Shown here in pieces: positions 16,962-25,778 of a stretch of 64,000 bases of DNA; position 1 is the first letter of the stretch, and every line of letters begins with the position of its first letter. The DNA is taken from contig JAFAAN010000095.1 of NCBI GenBank assembly GCA_023426545.1, forward strand, positions 1 to 64,000. The letters are read 5' to 3'. A model generated the notes under the pieces. The model did no database searches, was not told the origin of the DNA, and saw only the letters and a list, made by a program, of their open reading frames with translations. A program made the position numbers and the translations under genes. The DNA comes from Pseudomonadota bacterium (GTDB lineage: Bacteria; Myxococcota; Myxococcia; Myxococcales; Myxococcaceae).

Positions 16962-17143
16962 GGCCCCCAGGAGCCAGCGGCCTCCCGTGGTGGCGATAGG
17001 TGCAGCGACATGGCGTCCGCGCACTTCGACGTCACCATGTGGGCGAGGAAGGCATGGTGAACTTCCACGTGCCCCCCCGGATGCTCATCTTTGCTCACCG
17101 TCGTCGTGCGGAAGCCGTTGGCCCCCACCAGCGAGACGCGACC

Positions 17144-17542
17144 TCAGAGTGCATCAACCACGGGGGCGATGCGCGCGAGCACCCCCGGCCAGCCGGGCTT
17201 CATGCCCTCGAAGGCGCGGCGACCCATCGGCGAGTCCAGATCGAAGCCCTCGTGCGTCAGCTCCAGCCGCGTCCCCGTTCCCTCCGGCACCAGCGTCCAG
17301 GTGATGGTGGTGTTCAACGCGAACTGGAATCGGAACAGCCGCCCAGGCTCCACGGCGAGCACCTCGCAGCGCTGCTTGCCCCACTGTCCCATGTCCATCT
17401 CGAAGCGGTGCCCCACCTCGGCGCGGATGTCGCCCGGCGCCCACCAGCGCGCGACCAACGCGGGTTCGGTGAGTGCGCGCCACACCTTCGCCGGCGGCTG
17501 CGAATAGACATGGGTGACTCGAATCACTCCGGCTTCCTTCAT
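17144..17542 (-). CDS. SRPBCC (AHSA1-type) protein
   Basis: A 132-residue START/Bet v1-like protein of the Aha1 C-terminal family: VYSQPPAKVWRALTEP at the start, RWWAP and RFEMDMGQ in the middle, and a C-terminal helix with GWPGVLARIAP. Proteins of this class bind hydrophobic ligands and are often paired with ArsR regulators. The ATG overlaps the ArsR stop by 4 bases (ATGA), so the two form an operon. A frameshifted paralogue lies 800 bases away at 18328-18695. Confidence 0.85.
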   Translation of the reverse strand: MKEAGVIRVTHVYSQPPAKVWRALTEPALVARWWAPGDIRAEVGHRFEMDMGQWGKQRCEVLAVEPGRLFRFQFALNTTITWTLVPEGTGTRLELTHEGFDLDSPMGRRAFEGMKPGWPGVLARIAPVVDAL

Positions 17543-17856
17543 GAAGCATCCTCCTCGGCGAGAAGCTGTTCGAGGTCACCGAGCCGCTGCTTCCAGTAGC
17601 GCTCGAACGCCTCCAGCCAGCCGCCGACCTCGGACAGCGGACGTGGATCCAGGTGGTAGTAGCGCTCGCGCCCCCGAGGCTCCTCACGCACGAGCCGCGC
17701 CTTGCGCAGCACCTGCAGGTGCTCCGACACCGCCGGACGCCCCACGTCGAACTGACTCGCGAGGTCTCCGACCTTGCGAGGCCCCTTGCGCAGCTGCACC
17801 AGAATCTCGCGCCTCACCGGATTGGCGAGCGCGGAGAAGACGTCGACCTTCTGCAT
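17539..17856 (-). CDS. ArsR family regulator
   Basis: A 105-residue winged-helix regulator: VFSALANPVRREILVQL, then KVGDLASQF, recognition region VGRPAVSEHLQVLRKA and wing LVREEPRGRERYYHL. No metal-binding Cys pair is present, as in the subgroup linked to AHSA1/SRPBCC partners. A GTG at 17889 would add 11 residues. I prefer ATG 17856 because the upstream sequence is then a clean operator region (palindrome and direct repeats at 17874-17905) and the length fits the family. It is co-transcribed with the downstream SRPBCC gene and is probably autoregulated. Confidence 0.85.
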   Translation of the reverse strand: MQKVDVFSALANPVRREILVQLRKGPRKVGDLASQFDVGRPAVSEHLQVLRKARLVREEPRGRERYYHLDPRPLSEVGGWLEAFERYWKQRLGDLEQLLAEEDAS

Positions 17857-17873
17857 GGACGAAAGGAATACAT

Positions 17874-17905
17874 CGGAAACTTCCGACACGTCAACTTCTT
17901 CCGAC
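17874..17905 (-). promoter_or_regulatory. probable ArsR operator: palindrome and direct repeats
   Basis: CGGAA-AC-TTCCG is an inverted repeat at 17874-17885, and CTTCCGAC is repeated at 17880-17887 and 17898-17905 (18-base period). The block sits 18-49 bases upstream of the preferred ArsR start, a typical autoregulatory position. Confidence 0.5.
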
Positions 17906-18093
17906 GCATTGTCAGGATGCCCGGGAGCACCTGATGCTCCGTCGAATCACCAGGAAGCCACGCGCCACGGGAGCGCGTCCTGGTTCCATGCGTCGCCCCC
18001 GCCCTCGCGCAGCCAACCCGAGGCGGCCAGCCCCTGCTCCCTCAAGCAGGGGTGAAGCCGGGGATGGAGGAGAGCCCGGCCCAGGCTGCGACG

Positions 18094-18314
18094 GTGGAGC
18101 ACACGCCGCGATTGGATTGGGCGGGACTGCTGCGCCGGACGTTCGCGCTGGATGTCTTCGCCTGCTCTCGGTGTGGGGGACGCAGGAGAGGTTATGGACG
18201 CGCGCGAAGAAGAGGGTGGACGTCGTAGTGGGCAAGGCGTCCATGCGGAAGCTCGCGCCGAAGCGCCACGCAGCGGAAGGCACCGTGGCCGCCACGCAGG
18301 CCCCGGCGGAGTGA
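18094..18314 (+). pseudogene. 3' remnant of a transposase (IS91-like C-terminal tail)
   Basis: From 18094 one frame reads about 33 residues (WAGLLRRTFALDVFACSRCGGR) matching the conserved tail of transposases that end in a CxxCGG motif, a form I associate with IS91-like elements. The frame then degenerates (RRGYGRA instead of a continuing helix). No upstream catalytic domain is present. It abuts the 3' end of the broken AHSA1 gene at 18328, so insertion of the element may have disturbed this locus. The family is assigned from memory of motif style only. Confidence 0.45.
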
Positions 18315-18327
18315 GGCGCCTGTTCGG

Positions 18328-18695
18328 CTACTCGATGTAGGCGGCGAGGTTCGCCAGGGTCGAGCGCATCCCCTCGATGTGGTCTTACGGGCGAATGCCT
18401 TCGGGCACGTTTTCACAAGTGATGGTGACCTGGGTGCCCCCCTCGATGTGGGCGTCAGCGCCCAGGTCATGGTCATCGTGCCCGCGTAGGCTGGGTCGTC
18501 CGATTGGAACTCGAAGCACTGCACGACGCGCTCGTTGGGGACGAGCTCCACGAAGCGGCCCTCGACGACGTCCTCGTGCGCGGAGGACTTCCCGGGAGCT
18601 GAGTGGTCCGGGGTGTCGTAGGAGAGCGTCACCCGGTACGCCCCTCCTCGGCGGGGCTCGAAGGCGAGGATGCGGCCCTTCAGTCCTACTGCGCG
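18328..18695 (-). pseudogene. frameshifted AHSA1/SRPBCC gene
   Basis: Reading leftward, one frame gives GRILAFEPRRGGAYRVTLSY, a DVVEGRFVELVPNERVVQ block and GTMTMTWALTPT. The homology then continues in another frame (EGGTQVTITCENVPEGIRP), meets an in-frame TAA at 18385-18387, and continues beyond it as DHIEGMRSTLANLAAYIE to the stop at 18328. The N-terminus is also missing. A frameshift near 18440 plus a nonsense codon make this a clear pseudogene, related to but distinct from the intact paralogue at 17144. Confidence 0.85.
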
Positions 18696-18974
18696 TGCAG
18701 ACGCACCCCAACTCGCGCATCGGTGAGCTACTACCCCACGAGTGGATGCGGCGACGCGCCGCCGAACCGCCCGAGCCCCTCCAGCCCAGTCCCTGAACAG
18801 CTCGCGCATCGCAGCACTGGCCGCACGCGGCCCTCGTGCGTCTACAACCGCTTACGCCACGTCACTGACCGGACGGTTACGGTGTGCGGTGAGCAGACCG
18901 GTGCCCGTGCGCAGCGTGGGCGTCGCGCGCAGCTGCTGAGGGCCGATGTCGCCGCCGTTTGATGCGCTTCAAGA

Positions 18975-19190
18975 CAAGTCGAGTTCAGGGGCAGGCTGCC
19001 AGCGGTGCGGCAGCAGTTCGTCGAGGCGAGCAGCGGGGGGAGTTCTTGCGGCCCAGGGGCATCGCCCCCAGGGCACGCTCAGAGGCATTGTTGCCGAGCG
19101 GCAGGAAGGCGTCCTCGATGAAGTGTGTGAGGGCCTCCCACTGGCCTTGGGTGTAGCGCAGCGCGAGGCCCATCTCTTTGACGCGCAAGC
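18975..19190 (-). pseudogene. IS66-family transposase C-terminal fragment
   Basis: About 45 residues read leftward from 19188 match the IS66 transposase end: YTQGQWEALTHFIEDAF, then LPLGNNASERALGAM and PLGRKN. The NN-ERAL-GRKN string is characteristic. The catalytic core upstream is absent and the tail runs into unrelated Pro/Arg-rich sequence, so only a scar of the element remains. It lies 100-120 bases before the start of the next gene. Confidence 0.7.
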
Positions 19191-19310
19191 CACCGCACCC
19201 GAGGCCAGGCGCTGACAGCCAAGAAAATCGCCTGGCTGCGTATACAGGCAGGCTGGGCGACGTCCGTCCACTGCCCGGAGCGTGAAGTTTTGCAAACCAT
19301 CACATGCACG

Positions 19311-21362
19311 ATGAGGGCGCCTGTTCCGCGCAGGCTTCTCCATCAGCCGCGGACGGCCCGATGGCAGTCCATGGCGCTGGGACTCCTCCTGTGCGGCATC
19401 GGCTGCAGTGGGCCCGAAGGGGCGTGGCTGGAAGTGCCCGGGGAGGAGCCCCCCGGCCTGAACTGCCTCCACGGAGGCCGCTCGTTGCTCGCGGGGGCGG
19501 ACGACAATGGGAACGGCAGGCTCGACGAGGACGAGGTCCGCCAGCGGACCTACACGTGCACCTCCCCGGAAGCCCAGACCGTGACACGCGCCGAGCCTCC
19601 CGGCGTGAACTGCGAGTTCGGAGGGACCGCGCTCCAGACGGGCCTGGACCTGGATGGGGACGGCCTGCTGTCGAGCGCCGAGGTGACCTCCATCCAGTAT
19701 GTCTGTGAGCGCGCCGCGCCCACGCTCCTGAGCCGCGTGCGCAACGAGCCCGCCGGAGCGACCTGCGCCACGGGCGGCTCCGCCGTGGAGAGCGGCCTGG
19801 ACGCGGACGGTGACGGGGAGCTGTCGCGGGAAGAGGTGACCACGACGCGGTATGTCTGCGGCGTGCGCGCGCTGCTGCGCGTGGACCCCGAGCCCCCGGG
19901 GGAGCGGTGCCCGGCGGGAGGCATCGTGGCGCGAGGCGGCCCGGACCTGGACGGTGACGGCCAGTTAGACGACGCGGAGGTGGAGTCCACGCGGCACGTC
20001 TGCGATGCCCGCACGCTGACCCGGGTGGACGTGGAGCCTCCGGGCCCGCGCTGCCCAGGAGGCGGCGCCGTGGTGCACACCGGCGGCGACACCAATGGTG
20101 ACGGCGTGCTCCAGGATACGGAGGTCCGCTCCTCGGAGACCGTCTGTGAGCGCACCATCGACGGAGATGTGAGGGTCTCCACCCAGTTGGAGCTCGCCAA
20201 CCTCCAGGACGTGACGGTCATCACCGGCAACCTGTACATCCAAGGCTCCAGCGTGGTGAACGTGGCGCTGCCCGCGCTGAGGCTCGTGGGCGGAAAGGTG
20301 TACCTCAACTACCTCCAAGAGGTTCGTAATCTGTCGCTGCCGGCACTCCGGTCCGCTCACTCCGTCACCGTCTCGGACAGCCCCCTCCTGGAGCGGGTGT
20401 CGCTTCCGGCGCTGGCGCAAACCACCTCCGTCTATATTGCGCGGAACGCCGCACTGGAGGCGGTCGACTTCGAGGCCCTGTGGATGGTGGGCGACTTCAA
20501 CGTCAGGAACAACCCACAGCTCGAGTGGCTGAATGTCCCGCGCCTCTCGCTGGCGGATAACGTGGCCTTGTGGGGGCTGGCCGCGAAGCGCATCGAGCTG
20601 CCGCTGCTCTACGTCGTCAAGGACCTCTACATCGTCGACGGCGCTGCCGAAGAGGTCCTCCTCCCAGGCCTGTCCATCGCACTCGGGGACGTCGCCATCG
20701 GGCGGATGACGGGCCTGCGCCAGTTGGACCTACCCGGCCTCAGCGCCGTAAACGGGATGTTCCTTGTTCGCGACACGGCGGCGCTGACGTCCTTCTCCCT
20801 CCCACGCCTGGAGACGCTCAAGGGGCAATTCAACCTCTGGAGCAATGCCGCGCTGACTCACTTCGACGTGCCTTTGCTGCAGGGCATCGGCGGGTGGCTC
20901 GATGTGAGCTTCAACGACTCGCTCACCACCCTCGATGGGCTGAGGAGCGTGCAGTACCTCGGCGATCAGCTCTTGCTGTATGGCAACGCCCGGCTCACTT
21001 CCCTGGAGGGGCTCGCCTCGCTGCTGGAGGTGCGTCACTACTTCGATATCAGGTCGACGGCACTCACCCGGCTTGGCCTTCCGGCGCTGAGGCGCGTGGA
21101 CCGGCTGGTGATGAACAATAACCCCGCGCTCACGACTCTGGACCTGCCGAGGCTGGACACCGCCATATCCATCTCCCTGGTTGACTCTCCGGAGCTGCGC
21201 GAGTTGGGGCTTCCCCGGATGCGCTACCTCCTAGACTTCCTGGGTGTGTGGCGGAGCCCGGTGCTGCCGCGCTGCCATGTAAATGGATTCCTCGAGCAGC
21301 TCAACAACCCGGTGCCAGAGGTCACGCTCTTGCGAATCGACGACGCGAGCACCTGCGAGTAG
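19311..21362 (+). CDS. lipoprotein with five Ca-loop (DUF7151-like) repeats and an L-domain-like beta-helix
   Basis: A 683-residue exported protein. A basic region and MALGLLLCGIGC suggest a lipoprotein signal. Five ~50-residue units follow, each with a PPG..C..GG turn, a calcium-loop-like DxDGDG or DxNGDG motif and a closing aromatic/His-V-C. Disulfides and Ca binding are likely. From residue ~285 the protein becomes a solenoid of ~22-residue rungs with leucine/asparagine ladders (LPALRLVGGKVYLNYL, SLPALRSAHSVTVSDSPLL), like receptor L-domain or BspA-type repeats. It is probably a surface adhesion or recognition protein. The start is uncertain: TTG 19290 has a better-placed GGAG, while ATG 19311 gives a more compact signal peptide. 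Confidence 0.75.
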   Translation: MRAPVPRRLLHQPRTARWQSMALGLLLCGIGCSGPEGAWLEVPGEEPPGLNCLHGGRSLLAGADDNGNGRLDEDEVRQRTYTCTSPEAQTVTRAEPPGVNCEFGGTALQTGLDLDGDGLLSSAEVTSIQYVCERAAPTLLSRVRNEPAGATCATGGSAVESGLDADGDGELSREEVTTTRYVCGVRALLRVDPEPPGERCPAGGIVARGGPDLDGDGQLDDAEVESTRHVCDARTLTRVDVEPPGPRCPGGGAVVHTGGDTNGDGVLQDTEVRSSETVCERTIDGDVRVSTQLELANLQDVTVITGNLYIQGSSVVNVALPALRLVGGKVYLNYLQEVRNLSLPALRSAHSVTVSDSPLLERVSLPALAQTTSVYIARNAALEAVDFEALWMVGDFNVRNNPQLEWLNVPRLSLADNVALWGLAAKRIELPLLYVVKDLYIVDGAAEEVLLPGLSIALGDVAIGRMTGLRQLDLPGLSAVNGMFLVRDTAALTSFSLPRLETLKGQFNLWSNAALTHFDVPLLQGIGGWLDVSFNDSLTTLDGLRSVQYLGDQLLLYGNARLTSLEGLASLLEVRHYFDIRSTALTRLGLPALRRVDRLVMNNNPALTTLDLPRLDTAISISLVDSPELRELGLPRMRYLLDFLGVWRSPVLPRCHVNGFLEQLNNPVPEVTLLRIDDASTCE

Positions 21363-21399
21363 GTGCCGCTCGCCGCCCAGCCGAGCGTGAAGCCGGCCG

Positions 21400-21560
21400 G
21401 GCGGACGTGCGTGCGACTTCAGGAAGGCGTCCTTCTCGGCCGAGGTCCCGACGATAACAACGGGACGCTCTTGCTCCGTGCGCGGCGGAGCTGCATCGGC
21501 TTGAGGCACAGTTCCCCAGACGAGCACGAGCGCAAGGGCCAATCTAACGGGCTGCAGCAA
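21400..21560 (-). pseudogene. possible 5' fragment of an exported protein gene
   Basis: A TTG at 21558-21560 read leftward opens a signal-peptide-like sequence (LALALVLVWGTVPQADAAPP) followed by EQERPVVIVGTSAEKDAF, then runs into Arg/His-rich sequence antisense to the end of the neighbouring lipoprotein gene. It may be the truncated start of a lost gene; chance is not excluded. Confidence 0.25.
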
Positions 21561-22165
21561 TTCCGACGACGTCGCGACTTGGCACCGATGACACGAGTCA
21601 CCGGCAGTGTCGTTCGCGAAGATTCAAACGGACCCCGCTTGAAGGGCGCAAGCAGCCTCCTCCATGAAAGCACTGAATGTTAATCGAATTTCACTCCCAC
21701 AGAGAGTTTGAGTCCTATGAGAGAAAGCCGAGAACGAGTTCGCGCAGGGCTTCATTCGGAGACCTGACTGAAAGGCCCTGCCAACTGGCTGGGCCTTTTC
21801 GTTTAACACGCGCCTCGCGATGAATATCGCGGGGCCTCCGTGCTTCCCCCCTGAATCACAAGGAGATTTGCCTCGCGGTGCGGAAGAGGATGCTCTCGGC
21901 CCTCTACCCCACAGAGCGAGATGCTCCCGCTTCTCGGTCGCCGCCCGGGCTCTCTGGAGCGCTCTTTCGCCCGTTTTGGGCAAGCGGCCCAAGACGGGGC
22001 CTTGCCCGCGAAGTCCGCGTCCCGCCCCGTCATTCACCGATGCCTCGCGCCGCTCACCGACGCCCGCCCCCTCTTCACAGATGCGGGCCCACCCCGGCGA
22101 AGGCGGCCCCATACCCTGCTCCTCGCGCTGGGCCCTCCCACTCCTCCAGCGCGGGGAGAACCACC
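21561..22165. other. gap before the aminotransferase gene
   Basis: This interval holds an AT-richer stretch (21660-21870) containing one clear hairpin terminator, then GC-rich sequence leading into the aminotransferase ribosome site (GGGGAGAA, 22153-22160). No further gene is supported. Confidence 0.5.
21771..21803 (+). terminator. rho-independent terminator
   Basis: AAAGGCCC (21771-21778) pairs with GGGCCTTT (21791-21798) around a 12-base loop, followed by TCGTTT. It lies ~410 bases downstream of the lipoprotein stop and is oriented for rightward transcription. Confidence 0.7.
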
Positions 22166-23305
22166 GTGTCCGACTTCATTTCCACCCGCAGAGCCCTTCT
22201 CGCTGGAGCCGCCGCGACCACCGCGGGCCTGGCCCTGGGGCCTGGACTCGTACGGGCCGCGCTAGGCCCCCGGCCGCGGCCTGGCTCCGACCCGGTCCGG
22301 CTCTTCTCCAACGAGAACCGCTACGGCCCTTGTAAGGGCGCCATGCGCGCCATCCGCGACTCCCTCCATCTCAGCAGCCGCTACGCCGCGCTCGACGCCG
22401 TCCAGTCGCTGAGGCGCCTCATCGCGGAGCAGGAGGACGTGTCACCGGAGCACATCCTCCTCACGGCCGGCTCCCTCGAGGCCTTGTGCGCCGTCGCGGG
22501 CGAGTACGCCTCGGGAGGCGGCGGCGTCGTGTGCGCGCAGCGGACCTTTCCCGCGCTTCCCTCGTTCGCTGAACACATCGGCGGCAAGGTGACCCGCGTT
22601 CCGCTCGACGCGAACCTGGCCCATGACCTGGACGCCATGGAGGCGCATGTGGGCCCAGACACCCGGCTGGTCTCCGTGTGCAACCCCAGCAACCCCACGG
22701 GCACCATCGTTGACCCGGCCCGCCTGCGCGCCTTCTGCGAGGCGGTGTCCACCCGCGCCACCGTGCTGGTGGACGAGGTCTACATCCACTACCTGGACCC
22801 CGCCCCTGGCCAGTCCATGGTGGACCTGGTGCGCGCCGGGAAGAAGGTCATCGTCGCGCGCTCCTTCTCCAAGATTTACGGCCTCGCCGGCATGCGCGTG
22901 GGCTACGCCATCGCCCAGCCCGGCGTCGTCAAGCGGCTCACCGAGTGGAAGATGGCGCTCCCGAACCCGCTCTCCGTCGCGGCGGCCCAGGCGAGCCTCC
23001 GGGACACGCAGTTCGTCTCGCGCATGCGCAAGCTCAACGCGGAGTCGCGCAAGGTCACCGCGAGCGTGCTGGACGAGCTGGGGCTGAAGTACGTGGCGGG
23101 CCATGCCAACTTCATGTGGATTTCCCTGAGCGCGGACCAGCTCGACCTGCCCGCGCGGCTCGCGCCCCACGGCTTCCACGTCACGACTGTCCCGAGCACC
23201 CCCATCCCTTCGGACATCTCCGCCCTGCGGCTCTCGCTCGGCACGGTGGAGGAGATGCGCGCGTTCGGCACCGCGCTGCGCGCGACGCTGAAGGGCCGTG
23301 GCTGA
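22166..23305 (+). CDS. Tat-exported HisC-like PLP aminotransferase
   Basis: A 379-residue fold-type I aminotransferase of the histidinol-phosphate aminotransferase class. It has the NPSNPTG motif, an aspartate in VLVDEVYIHYLD, the Schiff-base Lys in SFSKIYGLAGMRVGY and an Arg near the C-terminus (LRLSLG). Unusually the N-terminus is a twin-arginine-type signal: STRRALLAGAAATTAGLALG. Export to the periplasm is therefore predicted, away from cytoplasmic histidine synthesis. GTG 22166 is preceded by GGGGAGAA. The long upstream extension of the frame has no ribosome site and is Pro/Arg-rich noise. It is 62 bases upstream of a LytS-type kinase. The substrate is unknown. Confidence 0.85.
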   Translation: MSDFISTRRALLAGAAATTAGLALGPGLVRAALGPRPRPGSDPVRLFSNENRYGPCKGAMRAIRDSLHLSSRYAALDAVQSLRRLIAEQEDVSPEHILLTAGSLEALCAVAGEYASGGGGVVCAQRTFPALPSFAEHIGGKVTRVPLDANLAHDLDAMEAHVGPDTRLVSVCNPSNPTGTIVDPARLRAFCEAVSTRATVLVDEVYIHYLDPAPGQSMVDLVRAGKKVIVARSFSKIYGLAGMRVGYAIAQPGVVKRLTEWKMALPNPLSVAAAQASLRDTQFVSRMRKLNAESRKVTASVLDELGLKYVAGHANFMWISLSADQLDLPARLAPHGFHVTTVPSTPIPSDISALRLSLGTVEEMRAFGTALRATLKGRG

Positions 23306-23367
23306 GGCTCCTGTCCGCTCGCCTGGACGCAGCCTTGTCCCTCCCGCGCTCTGGTAGGTTGCCCGCC

Positions 23368-24480
23368 ATGAAGCATCGGTTGGCCCTGGCACCCTCCTTC
23401 TGGACCCTGCAGTTCGGGGGCTGGGGGCTGTACGCCGTCCTGCTCATCATCACCTTCCTGCCCATCGTCGCGGCGGAGGGAGGCGAGCTGCGGCTGGTGA
23501 TGGCCAAGGGCGTGCGCGCCGTGTTCGGGCTCGTCCTCTCCAGCGTGCTGCGGCTGGGCTACCGGCGCGTCGCCCCGGGCTCGTTCTCGCGCCAGGCGGC
23601 GTGGGCCATCATTGGCAGCGCCGTGTTCGGCGCGATATGGGCGGCGCTGGGGGAGCTGTGGGCGGCCTGGTTCTACCCGGCCACCTACAAGTGGGCGGCG
23701 CAGTTGCTGCCGCGCTTCTCGTTCGAGTACGCCGTCACGCTCCTGTGCTGGAGCGGGCTCTACTTCGGCATCAAGCACGGCCGCGCCTGGCAGGAGGAGC
23801 GGGAGCGGGCGCTTCGGGCGGACGCGCTCGCACAGGAGGCTCGGCTCGCCTCGCTCCGCCACCAGGTGCACCCCCACTTTCTCTTCAACGCCCTCACCTC
23901 CGTGCGCGCCCTGATTGGGGAGGACCCCGCCCGCGCCCGGCGGATGGTGACGGAGATGGCGGACTTCCTGCGCTTCTCGCTCCAGAAGGGCGACGCCGCT
24001 CACGTACCCCTGGAGGAGGAACTCTCCATGGTGCGCAGCTTCCTGAGCATCGAGTCGGTGCGCTTCGAGGAGAAGCTGGACGTGAGTCTGGACGTGATGC
24101 CGGGCACCGAGCGGCTCGCCGTCCCGGCCTTCCTCATCCAGCCGGTGGTGGACAACGCGGTGAAGCACGGCATGGCGTCCGGCGTGCTCCCGGTGCGGAT
24201 GCGCCTCCACGTCAGCCGGGAACAGGACGTGCTGCGCATTCACGTGGCCAACACGGGCCACTGGGCGCCCATGGACCGTTCCCCGGAGCCCCGGGGAACG
24301 GGCACGGGGCTGCGCAACGTGCGCGAGCGGCTGGCGCAGCTCTTCCCGGAGCGCGCCCGCCTGGAGCACACGGAGGCGGAGGGTTGGGTCCACGTCACCC
24401 TCGAACTGCCCGCCATCGAATGGCCCCCTCTCGCCGAGGAGTCGCATGACGCCCCCGCAGCGCGCCTTGTTGGTGGATGA
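23368..24480 (+). CDS. LytS-type sensor histidine kinase
   Basis: A 370-residue membrane kinase with four hydrophobic segments in the first ~140 residues and a short coiled coil (WQEERERALRADALAQEARL). The His_kinase box LRHQVHPHFLFNALTSVRALI carries the phospho-acceptor His. An HATPase domain follows with the N-box IQPVVDNAVKHG and GTGTGLRNVRERL. It has no large extracellular sensor domain, so it probably senses a membrane-associated signal. It overlaps the following LytTR regulator by 35 bases, so the pair is translationally coupled. Confidence 0.9.
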   Translation: MKHRLALAPSFWTLQFGGWGLYAVLLIITFLPIVAAEGGELRLVMAKGVRAVFGLVLSSVLRLGYRRVAPGSFSRQAAWAIIGSAVFGAIWAALGELWAAWFYPATYKWAAQLLPRFSFEYAVTLLCWSGLYFGIKHGRAWQEERERALRADALAQEARLASLRHQVHPHFLFNALTSVRALIGEDPARARRMVTEMADFLRFSLQKGDAAHVPLEEELSMVRSFLSIESVRFEEKLDVSLDVMPGTERLAVPAFLIQPVVDNAVKHGMASGVLPVRMRLHVSREQDVLRIHVANTGHWAPMDRSPEPRGTGTGLRNVRERLAQLFPERARLEHTEAEGWVHVTLELPAIEWPPLAEESHDAPAARLVGG

Positions 24481-25189
24481 CGAGCGGCTGGCCCGCGCGG
24501 AGTTGCGCGAGCTGCTGCGCCCCTACCCCTGGGTGAAGGTGGTGGGCGAGGCGGACGGCGTCACGTCCGCGCTCGCGCGCATCGAGGAACTCCAGCCGTC
24601 TCTCCTCTTCCTGGACGTGCAGATGCCTGGGGAGAACGGCTTCAACCTCCTTGCCCAGCTGCCGGCGTGCCCTTTCGACGTCATCTTCGTGACGGCCTAT
24701 GACGCGCACGCGCTGCGCGCATTCGAGGTCAACGCGCTGGACTACCTGCTCAAGCCGGTGCACCCGGACCGCCTCGCGCGGACGCTGTCACGGCTCGCGG
24801 GGGAGGAGCCAGGAAAGGCCGAGCCCGCTCGGGGCCCGAGCCGACAGAAGCTCACCGAGGGGGACCTGGTGCTGCTGGAGAACGGCGCGAAGTCCCGCTT
24901 CGTGCGGGTGGAGCAGATTGTCTGCATCCGTGGCGCGGGCGACTACTCGGAGGTCTTCGCGGCGGATGGCGGGCAGACCCTCTCGCCGCGCCCCCTGAAG
25001 GACTGGGAGCAGCGGCTCCCGGAGCGGACGTTCGCTCGCATCCACCGTTCCGCGCTCGTCAACCTGGCCTTCGTCGAGCGCGTGGACCGGGGCCTGGGCG
25101 GCGGGGGAGACGTATACCTGCGCGGACTCCCGGAGCCGCTGCCCCTCAGCCGAAGCCACGCGGCGGCCCTGCGCGAGCGGTTTGGCTGA
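24446..25189 (+). CDS. LytTR-family response regulator
   Basis: A 247-residue regulator. The receiver domain has the acidic pair LLVDDE, phospho-acceptor Asp57 in LFLDVQMPG, Thr in IFVTAYD and Lys in LLKPVHP. A C-terminal LytTR DNA-binding domain follows from ~residue 140 (VRVEQIVCIRGAGDYSEV, then FARIHRSALVNLAFVERV). Partner of the overlapping LytS-type kinase. Targets are unknown; the adjacent exported aminotransferase is a candidate (inference). Confidence 0.92.
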   Translation: MTPPQRALLVDDERLARAELRELLRPYPWVKVVGEADGVTSALARIEELQPSLLFLDVQMPGENGFNLLAQLPACPFDVIFVTAYDAHALRAFEVNALDYLLKPVHPDRLARTLSRLAGEEPGKAEPARGPSRQKLTEGDLVLLENGAKSRFVRVEQIVCIRGAGDYSEVFAADGGQTLSPRPLKDWEQRLPERTFARIHRSALVNLAFVERVDRGLGGGGDVYLRGLPEPLPLSRSHAAALRERFG

Positions 25190-25299
25190 ACCAAAGTTCG
25201 CGATTCTCGTTCGACCGAGGTCGGTCGTGGCTCCGGGCGGTTAGTGCCCTGGGTCTGAGTGGAGGCCACCGCTCAGAGGGAAATTCGGGGCGCCCGCGC

Positions 25300-25778
25300 T
25301 GGTCGGCGCCCTCTGCCTGGCATGCTGCGTCGGCCCGGGGGAAGCGGGAGGCGGGCCGGTAGGGGCGCATGCCACGGCGGCGGCAGAAGTCCCCCATGGC
25401 CGTCTCACGCACGCGGATGCCCGTTCGTTGGTACAGGAAGTCGGCCAGGGCCGCATGAGTCCAATTGGCGCGCTGGAGGCCGCACGCCCTCGGCCCCTTG
25501 CGCACCCAGTCCAGGATGAGGGGGCGCGAGCTCCTCGGGAATCAGGGGCGTTTTGCTGGGCGCCCACTGAATCTTCAGCCCGTCCAGGCCCCCTGCCCAG
25601 TAGCGCGCCAGGAAGCGCTGGACGTCGCGCACCGTCGTCCCAGGTCCTCCGCTAGCTGCTGCTGCGGCCTTCCTCGCGCGGCAATCAGCACGGCCTGGCA
25701 CCTGTCGCGCAACCGTCGGCCCTCCGTCGTGCGGAAGCACGCCGCCAGCTCGCTCCCCTGCTCTTCAATCAGCTCCAA
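25300..25778 (-). pseudogene. decayed IS630-family transposase (N-terminal HTH part)
   Basis: Three successive leftward frames carry pieces of one IS630-type protein: RRLRDRCQAVLIAARGRPQQ, then VQRFLARYWAGGLDGLKIQW, then CGLQRANWTHAALADFLYQR and IRVRETAMGDFCRRRGMRPY. At least two frameshifts separate them, and the DDE catalytic half is missing. The element is therefore inactive. It sits between the LytTR regulator and the T6SS effector operon. Confidence 0.8.

Noticed and set aside
17514..18314. Plus-strand 266-codon frame covering the ArsR region
   Set aside because: It is antisense to a clear ArsR gene and ends in transposase debris; composition is Arg/Pro/Ala noise.
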